From contig JAHLKH010000097.1 in NCBI GenBank assembly GCA_025526915.1, positions 1 through 64,000 on the forward strand: a stretch of DNA of 64,000 nucleotides, written 5' to 3'. The DNA is from Entophlyctis helioformis. Taxonomy: Eukaryota; Chytridiomycota; Chytridiomycetes; Chytridiales; Chytriomycetaceae. Made by a program: the position numbers and the translations under genes. Under the pieces are notes generated by a model. It was not told the origin of the DNA. It saw nothing but the letters and a program-made list of their open reading frames with translations, and searched no databases. Below are positions 24,376 to 34,361 of the stretch, in pieces. The first letter of the stretch is position 1; each line of letters begins with the position of its first letter.

Positions 24376-25093
24376 CGAAGCGTCGGGAGCATCGAGATGC
24401 ACGAGTGGATCAGCGATACGATTTCCAGTCGCGCAGCAATCGCATGCCAGAAGAGACGGGAGGGATTCTGTGCAGGCGGATCAAACCCGATCTGCTGGGG
24501 GCAGTCGCCGCTTTCGCTCGCTCGTGCTTTCGCCTTGCCTGCGCGTTGCCAAAACCGCTGCTGCTGATGCGGGTGAATTGCGAATGGCTCGCTGACGCGA
24601 TGCGATTTCTGGGCAATTTCCGACCGATCCACGCGCTCTCTGTGGTGGTGGTGGTTGCCGCGGGATGGTTGTTCGCCTCGGTCCGCGGGCATGAACGCAC
24701 GGGTCAACGGACGGGCTGGCGTGGCTGGCGTGGCTGGTGGTGATGGCCGTGTGGATGCGGCGGTTTGTGGTGCTATCGGCCTGGACTGGATTGGACTGGA
24801 CTGGACTGGATATGGACGGGGGCGTGTGCATGTGCATGTGCATGCGGGATGTTGGGATCTGACTGCGATGGCACATGCGGCATTGACAACCGACGAATGA
24901 CGATGCATGTCCGCGGCACCAGCTGGCGGTCATTGCGCAGGGCATTGCGGCGAGAGTGAAGCGCCAGCAGGCGTCGTCGGGCATGGCCGGGACAGTCGCA
25001 GGCATCTTCCAGACCTGTGCCCGCCGCGTCCACGAGATCGCCACCGTCGGCCTCCCGCCTGCCCGTGGGCCGTCGACGGGGGCACGTCTGTGA
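22917..25093 (+). CDS. APH-family phosphotransferase, ACAD10/11 N-terminal-domain-like
   Basis: Exons 22917-22978, 23128-23791, 23877-23926, 24043-24259 and 24923-25093 sum to 1164 nt (387 aa), every junction phase-consistent. The protein has the kinase-like APH fold: FKFGQSNPTFLL, KFVVRKKPPG, FYVMEFLQGRIFE, the catalytic loop AHGDYKMDNM (HxDxxxxN), and the metal-binding VIGILDWELSTIGHPLSDLA. This matches the stand-alone or N-terminal kinase domain of ACAD10/ACAD11, linked to 4-hydroxy fatty-acid breakdown; the acyl-CoA dehydrogenase half is absent here. It lies between a peroxisomal PEX11-like gene and a sugar epimerase. The substrate is inferred from the family only. Intron 4 is unusually long (663 nt) and holds a GGCA repeat. 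Confidence 0.88.
24326..24376. repeat. (GGCA)n microsatellite inside an intron
   Basis: About twelve tandem GGCA units in intron 4 of the APH-family gene. Similar GGCA or GCTG tracts occur near 680-725 and 32108-32160. Confidence 0.92.
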
Positions 25094-25310
25094 GCTCGTT
25101 ATCGGCGGCAAGGGCGGATCTCTGTGGACTAGGATCGCACTCCAGCCTGATAAGCTGCACTGCCGACATGGCCGACAAAACGCCTCCCGCAGCCGCAGCC
25201 TTGGGGAATGAAACACAGCGGCCGGTTTTTCCACTCCGCTTCCGAGCCGTCCTTTAAAAGCAGCGGGCACGACGCTCATTGCCCAGCATCCGAGAACAGC
25301 ACACAAAAAA

Positions 25311-26379
25311 ATGGTCGCACAGACGAGCACACAGTCAACCAGCACAGCAGCCGCACCGGCAGGAGCGATTCTCGTCACAGGCGGCGCCGGCTTCATTGGA
25401 TCGCACACGGCCGAGTCGCTGCTGTCGCAGGGCCATGCGGTCGTTGTGGTTGACGAGATGAACGACTACTACGACCTGCGACAGAAGCAGGCCAATCTCG
25501 ACATTCTGGCACAGACGGCCGCCCGCTCGGGTGCGTTCTACCGCTTCTTCCGAGGCTCGTGCGAGGATGCGTCGTTCATGGCACGGGTCTTTGACGAGTC
25601 GCCCGTGCGGATCGACCGGGTCTGCCACCTCGCTGCCCGCGCTGGCGTGCGCCCGTCCATCCAGGTATGTCTGTCACTGCCTGCATGCCTGTGTATGTGT
25701 ATGTGTATGTGTGCACGCTACATGTTCTGGTGCTGTGCGGCGCATCCCTATTGCCGGGAAGCTGGCGACAGCACCGATGACGGCGATGATGGCGGTGACG
25801 ATGGCGATGATGGCGTGGCCCGTTGGCACTGCATTGGCAATGCTCGAAGCAACGGCTCGATCAGCACTCTTGCTACGGCTGCTCCTGCGCCGTCTGCCGC
25901 GCCGTCGTCTTGCTGGTCGTCTGGCCGTCTGGCCGCCCCGTCGCCGGCGCTTCCTGGCATCTGCCTGCAGGCACACAGGCGCACTCAAACTTGCGCCGCT
26001 TCTGAGACTGACGCCTGACCAATCGGAACTGCCGAATGGCGCTCCCCCGCCTGCTTCACCCGTGCTGCCGCCCTGCCTGCTGCGGACCGCCAGGACCCGC
26101 ACCTGTACGTGCAGGCCAACATCACGGCGACCCTCACGCTGCTCGAGCTCGCCCGCCAGCACAAGATCGCCAACTTTGTCTATGCGTCGTCGTCGTCAGT
26201 GTACGGCCAGAACGCCAAGGTGCCGTTTGCCGAGTCGGACCGCACCGACTCGCCCGTGTCGCCCTATGCGCCACGAAAAAGGCCTGCGAGCTGCTCGCGT
26301 CCACCTACTCGCACCTCTACGGCATCCCCGTCACCGGCCTGCGCTTCTTTACCGTCTACGTAAGTCCTCTCTCTCTCTC

Positions 26380-26415
<36 letters not shown>

Positions 26416-27161
26416 CCGCTCGCTCGCACCTTGTGCTGCTTGGCCTGTGCCTGACACGTATTTTTCCGTCCCATGGCGCGATCCAACAGGGTCCACGCGG
26501 CCGCCCAGACATGGCGCCGTTCATGTTCGTCGACCGCATCTCGCGCGGCATCCCCATCAACCAGTTCGGCGACGGCACCTCGTGCCGCGACTACACGTAC
26601 ATTAGCGACATTGTCGCCGGCATCGAGGCCGCCCTCGCGCGGCCGTCGCCCACGCCCGCCGTGTTCAATCTCGGCAACTCGGCCACCGTGTCGCTGTCCG
26701 AGTTCATTGCCGTCATCGAGGAGAGCGTCGGCCGCGAAGCCGTGATCCGCAGACTGCCCGACCAGCCCGGCGACGTGCCCCGCACGTTTGCGGACCTGAC
26801 GCTGTCGAGCGCTGTGTTGGGCTACAAGCCTACCACCGATATCCGCACCGGCATGCGCCAGTTTGTGCAGTGGTACGCCGCGTACCGTGCGGCCGAGTGC
26901 AAGGCTGCCGCTGCCGCTGCCGTCGACGCTGCCGATTCGTCGGCTTCGTCCGTCTCGGGCGACTCGGACAGCGGTATCTCGGACCGCGATCTCCTGGACA
27001 GGGACCTGGAGGCGTCGGATGCCGCGTCCGACAAGCTCGACGTCAACGGTAGCGTGGTGGACCGGCCTGTGCAGCACGCACGGTCACCGTCGCCCTCGGA
27101 CACGTCGTCTGTCCCCGACAGCAACATCTCGTCGTCGTCTTCTGCCATGGTCTCTGCATGA
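25311..27161 (+). CDS. UDP-glucuronate 4-epimerase-like NAD-dependent epimerase, frameshifted
   Basis: Exons 25311-25664, 26094-26359 and 26490-27161. The Rossmann start is [18 protein letters not shown], then [16 protein letters not shown] (typical of UDP-glucuronate epimerases), [58 protein letters not shown] and [11 protein letters not shown]. The enzyme interconverts UDP-glucuronate and UDP-galacturonate for cell-surface polysaccharides. Exon 2 is 266 nt, one short of a multiple of three. The reading frame breaks at about 26268-26273, inside the catalytic YxxxK (YAATKK) motif; sequence on both sides is family-like. With one base restored the product is about 430 aa, including a Ser/Asp-rich C-terminal tail not usual for the family. 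A nearby indel error is more likely than a pseudogene. Confidence 0.87.
26391..26413. repeat. (CA)n microsatellite in intron 2 of the epimerase gene
   Basis: A pure CA dinucleotide run shortly after the GTAAGT donor, preceded by a short CT run. Confidence 0.85.
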
Positions 27162-27480
27162 CACGGGCAGCCGACCATGTCCCCTTGATCATAGACGGCT
27201 CTCTTTCTTTCTTTCTTCACACACACCACACAAACACACACAATGTTTCTTGGATCCAGCATGCCACGCGGTTCGTCGCAGACACCCCGTGCCTCCATCT
27301 TCACTCTTCCCATATTGTTCATTCATTGAAACCCAGTACGCATCCAGCGGTGCACATCACCCCCAAAACAACAACAGTCTACATCTCACAATCATAGACT
27401 TCATTTCATGGGCCAGTCGACCCCCGAGTAGATGTGGCAAGCAGGGCCAGTCACCAAGGATACACGCATCCCCTGTTTGT
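27162..27480. other. Short convergent 3' region between the epimerase gene (+) and CLU1 (-)
   Basis: About 320 bp with CTTT and CACA runs and no visible exon; probably the two 3' UTRs. Confidence 0.6.
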
Positions 27481-30400
27481 TTACTTCTTCTTCTTGTTCT
27501 TGCTGGCAGACTTGGCACCGCCCGTCTTGGGTCCAGCAGCAGCAGCAGCCGGAGCAGCAGCCGGGGCATCAGCAGCAGCAGCGGCAGTAACAGACGCAGC
27601 AGGAGCAACACCAGCGGCAACAGCAGCCGCCTTCTCGCGCTTCGCGGTCATCACCGCACTCTCAGTGAGCTTGCGGAGAAGCGTTCCCGCCTCCTGCGTC
27701 CGCTCGTGGGCACCGCCGTATCGCGTCGTGCAGTAGTTGTACACGTGCTTGTGCGACGCGAGCGCCTTGCGGAAATCGCCCTGCATCACGTACGCCTGCG
27801 TGAGCACCTCGTACGCGTTGGCCGTGAGGCCGCTGTTGGCGCCGTGGATCGAGTCGTTGAGCTTGGCCGCCTGCTCAAAGAACGTCACGGCCTGCACATT
27901 GAGGCCCATGTTCTGCAGCATCGTCGCGACGTTGGCCTGCGTGTGTGCGTTGTGTGCGGTGTGTGCGACGCATCACCATGGCAGTCATCGGTCAACCCAT
28001 CTGCAATCTCCGACCCACCCCGTATGCCCAACACAGTCCAACTTACAAAGATGGCCGCAGTGTCGGGGTGCTCGCCGCCAGCACAGAGCAGCTGCCAGTA
28101 GTGCAGTGCATGGTGCATGTACTTGAGACCCAGCACCAGGTGTCCAGCAGCATACTCAAAGTACGCCAGGTTCATCTACCATCACGAATCCATGTCAGTT
28201 CCACCACAACCACAACCACAACCACCATCCTCCACTCACGTATTGCTGGATCGTCTCGGAGCTGTCGACGCCGTGGACGCGCTCAGAGATAATGACAGCG
28301 CGCTGCTGGTAGTAGAGCGCACGGTCGTGCTCGTCGTCGTTAAAGTGCGCCATGGCAAGGCTGGCGCACAGGCGGCCAGAGTCCGGGTGCACCGGTCCAA
28401 ACACCTGCTCGTACATGGCAAGCGACTCGCGGTACAGGTCCATGCCAAGCTCCTTCTTGGGCATCTCCTTGGCATCCGCGGCATCCGTCTCCTCGGCGTC
28501 AGCCGCAGCCGCAGCGGCAGCCGCCTTCTGCTGCTCCTGCTGCAGAATGTTGCGGCCGTGCTCAAACGCCTCCTCGGCGTACGCGGCACGCGGCTGTGCC
28601 TGCTTGATGATCGGGTACACATTGACAATGTCGCCCGCCTCAAACACGACAGCCTTGGGGGCCTGCGCAAAGTACTCCTTGGCCTCGACCTGGAATCCAA
28701 CCTTGAGCGCAAGCGCGCGCAGGAACGGGATCTGGCGCTCGGTCCAGAACGCCTGGCCGGCATCGATCTTGAAGCGGAAGCGGCGCTCGACCTCGGTGCG
28801 GATCGACGCGTGCAGCGTAGCAGGCGTGAGCGAGGTGAACGCATACTTGCTGGCATCCGTCACAGCGGCATGCGTAGCATCGAGCTTCAGCGTCACCGTC
28901 TTCTTGTCGTCGGCGTAGAAGCAGTTGAGGAAGTGCGAGATGCAGGCGCCGGCAAGGTACACGGGCAGCTCGTTGAGGAGACCGCGGAGCACCGTCTTGG
29001 CCGCACGCAGAACCATCTCCTGGAAGCACAGCGACTTGACAAACGACAGCGACATCTCGCCGAGGCTGTTGAGCAGCTTGTACAGCTGGCCGAGGTAGCG
29101 CATGTTGATGCCGCGGCGGTGCAGCTGCTTGGTGAGGGTGACCGAGTCCATGGGGGCAGTCGACGGGTACGTGGCCACGTCGGCAACAAACTGGCGCACA
29201 GAAAGGCCGACAAAAGAGCACGCCTCGCGGATGAGCGCCTCCTGCTTGGCAGCGCTCTCGGCATCCTCGCCGCTCTTGGCGAGCGTGAACGCGTCCATGT
29301 TGAAGGACACGTCAAACGTGAACACCGGGGCAGGCTCGGCAAAGTCACCGGCACCAGCCTCCTCCTTCTTCTTGTTGTACTCTTCGACCTTGACCTGGTG
29401 GGCTCGAGAGCGGCGCGCAGCTTCTGCTCGTAGAACAGGGCAATCAGCTCGTGGCGGATGAGCGTCATCTGGTGGGGGTACGGGAGCAGGTCCTCCTCCT
29501 TGCCAGCAACCTCCTGGAAGTTAATGTCCACGGGCGTGAGGCGGTACAGGTCAAGCAGGTACTCGCGCGAGTCCGAGCCAATGACGCCCTTGGTGTCGAC
29601 CGACGTCAGCAGCTCAACCGTCTCGTCGTTGGCATTGGTCAGCTTGTGCGACTTGAGGTGCAGGGTACGCGCCAGCTTGCCGATCGTTGCCTTGAGCTGC
29701 TCGTGCACAAAGATCTCCTTGCCATTGTCGACGGAGCCGTACTGGACGGCAGACTCCTGCGAAGCCACCTTGCGGAGAATGCCCGGCACAATCGTCTGGG
29801 CAACAATGCGGCGGCCCATATAGTCCACAACCGCGGTGCCGAGCGTGTGCAGGTTCTCGGGATCGATCTGGTTAAGGATGCGGATGCCATCAATGTCCTT
29901 GGACACGGCAACATGGGCAGCACCAAGGCCGCCGTACATCTCGAACAAATCGCGGTTGTCTGAACCCTCGGAGAAGAAGATGTTGTTGTGGATGTACATC
30001 TGCGACATGGGGTCGGCCTCGAGGCCGTTGACGGGCGGGATCGCCTTGTTGACGATGCTGGTGACGCCGCGGACGGCAGCGTCAATAAAGTCGCCGTGGG
30101 CCTTGCTCACAGCCTGGTCACGTCCAAGGCGGTCCTGAAGGGTCTCGCGAGGCAGCTCACGCGCCGTCTGGATGTCCTCGTTCCAGTCACGGGCAGTCAG
30201 CGCCTCCATGGCATCCGACGCCTGCAGGTTGCTGTCGAGCGTGCGGCCGCTGTCGCTGGTGTGGGGCTGCGACTTGACGATCCACGGGTAGGCAGGCACC
30301 GACGATCCAACGTACTCGAGCGGGTGGCGCACGGCAACGCGGGTCTGGAGCTCGGCAAACGAAGAGGCGAACAGAGCGCTGGCCTCGGAGAGGAGGCGCG

Positions 30401-31992
30401 GGAGCGTGTGGGCGTGGTGCGGGTTGGCCTTGCGCGGGGCCGGGTTGAACACCTTGGCAGTCGAGCCGTTGATGTAGAAGCCAGAGACGGCGGCAGTGAT
30501 CTCGAGCGTCTCGCCCTCGAGCGTCTCGACCGTCAAGTACAGGAGATCGCCGGCCATGCGGCGCTTCAGAGGAGGCGGGCTCCAGGCCGAGAGGGCCATG
30601 GACGCGACGCACTTGACTGGCGTCGTGTGAAAGCCAGCAGGGACAAAGTTTGCGAGGCCAGTCTTGACGGCACCGTCAAAGATGCACGTGTCAAACAGCT
30701 TGACGGCATCCAGAGCAGCCTGGGACGGGGGCTTGATGTCCTCGTCGGCACCCTCGGCGGAAGCCTTGGGTCTCTCGACCTTTTCCAGAGCCTCGCGGTT
30801 GGAGACTGCAGGCCACGAGTGTTTAAAGAATGGACGAGAGATGTCGCAGGGATTAGCCATGCCGCATGTGAGCAACTGTGCGGGACAGGCATGAGCGTGC
30901 ACATACTGGCAGCAGGGTCGACCGTCGACAGGAACGAGGCAGCCAGGTCAACGGCATACGCGTTGGTGGACGGCTGGAACTCGACAAGGATGTCGCGCAC
31001 GCGGCTGAGGTGGATGCGGACCTCGTGGTCGTTGTAGACGTCTAGGGCAACGCGGGGGCAGACGGCCAGCGCAGTGTCAGCGACGCGAGGCAGCCATTGC
31101 ACGGCTGGACGGTGGGCAGCACTCACCCTCGACGACGTGCATGGTAGCGCCAGCAGCAAAGTTGGGAATGGCGCCAACGTCGGTGGTGTCCAGCAGACGC
31201 TGGCCCTCGAACGCAATGTAGAAGCACGAGTCAAACTGCGACTTGGGCGAGTCGATGATGGCGGCACGGATCTCCTGCACCGTGGTCAGGGGAGTGACCT
31301 GTCGAGCGAGTATTGTCGCCGTGCGATCGATTAAGGGCAGCAGCGCTGGTGAGTCGGCTGGCTCGAGACGATTGCTTTCTGCGTGTGCACCACGGCGTGC
31401 ACCAACACAGACACGGGCAGACAGGCCAGCACGGCACGCACCAGCACAGACATCTGGCCGTTGTCGCCGGGCAGCTCGATCGTGATGGGAACGTGCTCTG
31501 CGGGAGTGTCGCCCAGAGAGTCCAGCGTTGCCAGCGTTGCCAGTGTCGCCAGTGTCGCAGACAAAGTCGTTGTTCAAGCAATGCGCAGGTCAGCGAATGA
31601 GCGCATCGCCAGGCGAAGGTGCAAGGCAGGCAAGCAGACAGACAGGCAGACAGGCAGGTATGACAGGACTAGGCAAGCATGCACGCCTTGCAGACGGTGC
31701 ACGGCAGCAGAGCACAGACAGACGCACCCGGCTCGACGGCCTCGGCAGCCGTTTCCGGCGCAGGATCAGCGACGGCCGACTCGGCAGCAACTGATCCGTT
31801 CGTGGCAGCAGCAGCAGGCGCAGCGGCGAGGGGAGCAGCGTCGTCCGCCGCGGCCAGAGCGGGGGCAGCAGAGGCATCGGGGGCAGCAGCAGCCGCGGCG
31901 GCGGTGGCAGCGGGGGCCTCGGCAGCCTTTGAGGCCGCCGCCTTCTTTGCGGACTTCTTCTTGCCCTTGGACGGTGCGGTGGAGGCGGTCAT
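27481..31992 (-). CDS. CLU1: Clustered mitochondria protein (Clu1/Tif31 family)
   Basis: Seven exons: 31728-31992, 31442-31497, 31127-31298, 30907-31041, 28240-30805, 28047-28175 and 27481-27936. They total 3779 nt, exactly one base short of a frame. Order: Ala/Lys-rich N-terminus, ubiquitin-like N-terminal fold (VPITIELPGD ... TVQEIRAAII), GSKF/CLU region with DWNEDIQTARELP and MYIHNNIFFSEGSDN, eIF3-p135-like middle, and TPR repeats (DLYRESLAMYEQVFGPVHPD, MNLAYFEYAAGHLVLGLKY, HGANSGLTANAYEVLTQAY), then a polyAla/Lys tail. Clu1 binds mRNAs of nuclear-encoded mitochondrial proteins and keeps mitochondria spread out. The frame breaks at about 29400-29403, between EQKLRAALE and HQVKVEEYNKKK; a single missing base explains it. 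With that base the product is about 1259 aa, normal for the family. Confidence 0.93.
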
Positions 31993-32111
31993 GGGTGAGC
32001 GTGGGGGGAAGGGCAGCGGGTGCGGCCGCGCTGCTCCTGGTGGCCGCGCGCTGATTGGCGGCTGCGTGCGCGTGAGGCTGGGCCGCTGATTGGCTGGTAG
32101 TCTGGCTGGCA

Positions 32112-32160
<49 letters not shown>

Positions 32161-32451
32161 TCTGAGGATGTGTGGATGGACAGCGCTGAGGGTGTGGTGC
32201 ATGGCTGGATGGATGGATCGGGCGTGGCTTGCAAGGGATCTGATGCTGCAGCAGCTCTCCAAGCGCAATGCCTCGACTGGCCCGCTCGCTCGCAAATGAA
32301 CAGATGAATCCACACACACACTTGGACTGCCGTTCAACTGCCGTCTATTAGAAATGCAAACCGTTGCAGGGGAACGAGCCATAAGAGAGAGCGAGAGAGC
32401 GAGAGAGCCATGAGAGTGAGAGAGCGAGCCATAAGAGAGAGAGAGAGCGAT
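31993..32451. other. Intergenic region between CLU1 start and aquaglyceroporin stop
   Basis: Upstream DNA of CLU1. It contains a CTGG/GCTG tetranucleotide run (about 32105-32160) and GAGAGC-rich purine repeats (about 32385-32450) at the aquaporin 3' end. No exon seen. Confidence 0.6.
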
Positions 32452-33453
32452 CTACTCGCACTTGTCGTCCTTGCACTCGCGGGTCGGCGTGCGCACGACG
32501 CCAAAGAAGAAGGCACCGCCAGCAACCTCGCCGAGGCACGGGCCGACAATGTACACCCAGAAGCCGCCGTGGGGGCCCGGGATCGCACAGCTGCCCCAGC
32601 CGGCCAGCGCCGCCACGATGCGCGGGCCAAAGTCGCGCGCAGGGTTCCAGCCGGCCTGCGAGATGGGGGCGAAGCAGGCAATGAGGCCGGCGACCGTGGC
32701 GCCAATGGCGGCCGGCACGGCCGTTGGGCTGATGGCCTTGTTGCAGCGGTCCGTGAGCGCAAAGATCACAAAGGCGAGGACGAACGTGCCGAATGCCTCG
32801 ACGCACAGCGCTCGCAGCGGCGATGCCAGCGAGCCGCCGGCAGATAGCGGCGGGAAGACGTCGGGGTTGGGGAAGTACTCGCCAAAGATCATGGCCGAGC
32901 GCACACAGCCGGGCTGCTCGCTGCGCACGATGCCCTTCTCGGCCTCAAAGTGCGCAATGAACGGCTCCCAGATGCCCAGCAGCAGCGCACCACCGACGAT
33001 CGCACCGGCCAGCTGGGCGGCCACATAGGCGGGCAGCTCGCTCCATCGGAAGCCCGTGAACCTGCCGAACACGGCCATGGCGAGCGAGATGGCCGGGTTG
33101 AGGTGTGCGCCAGAGACGGACGCCGTGACGTAGATGGCCAGCGAGACGCCAATGGCCCACACGACGGCGACCTGCCACAGGCCCTTGAGCGCACCAGTCA
33201 GCACGGCAGAGAACACCGAGCCGACGCCGAACAGGACAATGAGGAAGGTGCCGACGAGCTCGGCGAGGCACTTGCGGGCGAGCACACGGCGGGCACGCAT
33301 GGCAGCAAGCTCGCTGGCCGAGGCCGAGGCCGTCATGGTGGCAGTGCTGTCGAAGCGAGTGCCGCTCGTGTCGTTGTCGCCGTCGGCGTCGTTGCTGGCG
33401 GCTGAGGACTGCATCAGGATGACTTCCGGTGCTCCAAGAGTCGCTGCGGTCAT
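32452..33453 (-). CDS. Aquaglyceroporin (MIP family)
   Basis: A single open frame of 333 aa, intronless, unlike its neighbours. Six membrane helices of the major intrinsic protein family are visible. The two pore motifs are HLNPAISLA and GWNPARDFGPR; Asp directly after NPAR is the mark of glycerol-conducting channels (GlpF/Fps1 type) rather than strict water channels. The N-terminal tail (about 60 residues) is Ser/Thr/Asp-rich and the C-terminus is short and charged (TRECKDDKCE). ATG 33453 is chosen as the first in frame. It would sit in the plasma membrane and move glycerol or small polyols. A five-copy decamer lies immediately upstream of the start. Confidence 0.95.
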   Translation of the reverse strand: MTAATLGAPEVILMQSSAASNDADGDNDTSGTRFDSTATMTASASASELAAMRARRVLARKCLAELVGTFLIVLFGVGSVFSAVLTGALKGLWQVAVVWAIGVSLAIYVTASVSGAHLNPAISLAMAVFGRFTGFRWSELPAYVAAQLAGAIVGGALLLGIWEPFIAHFEAEKGIVRSEQPGCVRSAMIFGEYFPNPDVFPPLSAGGSLASPLRALCVEAFGTFVLAFVIFALTDRCNKAISPTAVPAAIGATVAGLIACFAPISQAGWNPARDFGPRIVAALAGWGSCAIPGPHGGFWVYIVGPCLGEVAGGAFFFGVVRTPTRECKDDKCE

Positions 33454-33460
33454 GGCGAAT

Positions 33461-33510
33461 GTCGCTGAAGGTCGCTGAAGGTCGCTGAAGGTCGCTGAAG
33501 GTCGCTGAAT
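33461..33510 (-). repeat. Five tandem copies of a 10-bp unit directly upstream of the aquaglyceroporin
   Basis: The unit GTCGCTGAAG (plus strand) repeats five times head to tail, the last copy ending GAAT. It begins 8 bp before the ATG, so it would lie in the 5' UTR or core promoter. Confidence 0.93.
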
Positions 33511-33904
33511 GGCTTGGAATCAGAACGGCGATCACGAGAAACAATGTGGTGCACGTGCGGCAACGGTGGTCGTCTGGACGGCATGTGTGTTGCTGGGAGG
33601 CATGCTGGGAGGCAGATGTGGATGGCAAGCGATCTCAGGGCATGGCGAGTGCGATGCAGTGGATGGACGGCGATGAGAGCCATGGAGCAACAGTGTCGAG
33701 CTGTGGAGATGGATCCTGCGATGCGCTTGTGTCGGGGTATCCCCTCTGCCTGCCGTGTATGCCACGCTGCTTCAAGTGTTGTTGAGTGACGATGCACGAG
33801 CAGATACGTCAGTGTGCAGCCGTGTGCAGCTGTGTTGGTCAAGCATCTGAGACAACCACCACACAATGAATATGTAGCACCAGTGCGAGAAATTTGACAA
33901 GCAA

Positions 33905-33986
33905 GTCAAGATGGCCGAGTGGTTAAGGCGCTGCACTCGAAATGCAGTCTCCTCTGGAGGCGTAGGTTCAAATCCTGCTCTTGACG
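33905..33986 (+). tRNA. tRNA-Ser (anticodon CGA)
   Basis: Acceptor strands GTCAAGA (33905-33911) and TCTTGAC (33979-33985) pair perfectly, with discriminator G at 33986. The D arm is GCCGAGTGGTTAAGGC. Anticodon stem CTGCA/TGCAG encloses loop CTCGAAA, so the anticodon is CGA and it reads UCG serine. A long class II variable arm (CTCC/GGAG) and a T arm GTAGG-TTCAAAT-CCTGC complete it. A and B boxes are present, there is no intron, and a TTTT terminator follows within about 10 bp. Confidence 0.97.
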
Positions 33987-34361
33987 CTTATCTTTTGCCC
34001 TTGGCGGCAACTGTTTTGCTGCTCTGGTCAAATGTGTTCTGGCCGCATGCGTCCACGTCGCACGGCACAGCCAGCCTCTTTTTGCCCGTCTGTCGCCGCT
34101 TATGCCACACTCAGGCACTCTCCAGACGCGTCCACTCGCCTCGCGAATGTGCGCATTTCTTTAGGCTGCCCATTGTGTGTTCCAGCGTACTTTATGGATA
34201 CATCACCGTGGACGTGTCGGACCAGGGGGATGACATAACTGAGGGATCTACGCACGGCCTAAAGCTCGAAATGGTATGGCATCTAGTGTCTTGGGGACTG
34301 GGAATCTTCTTGGAATGAACTTTGGCACAGCGGCGTTCGCCATGTGGCAGAATACATCAGT

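Noticed and set aside
24177..24908. Possible minus-strand gene within the long APH-gene intron
   Set aside because: The translation is dominated by the reversed GGCA repeat (LPACLPACLPAC) and has no domain character.
33911..34318. Plus-strand frame starting MAEWLRRCTRNAVSS
   Set aside because: This is the typical false frame made by reading through a class II tRNA; the tRNA-Ser fold is complete and nothing protein-like follows.
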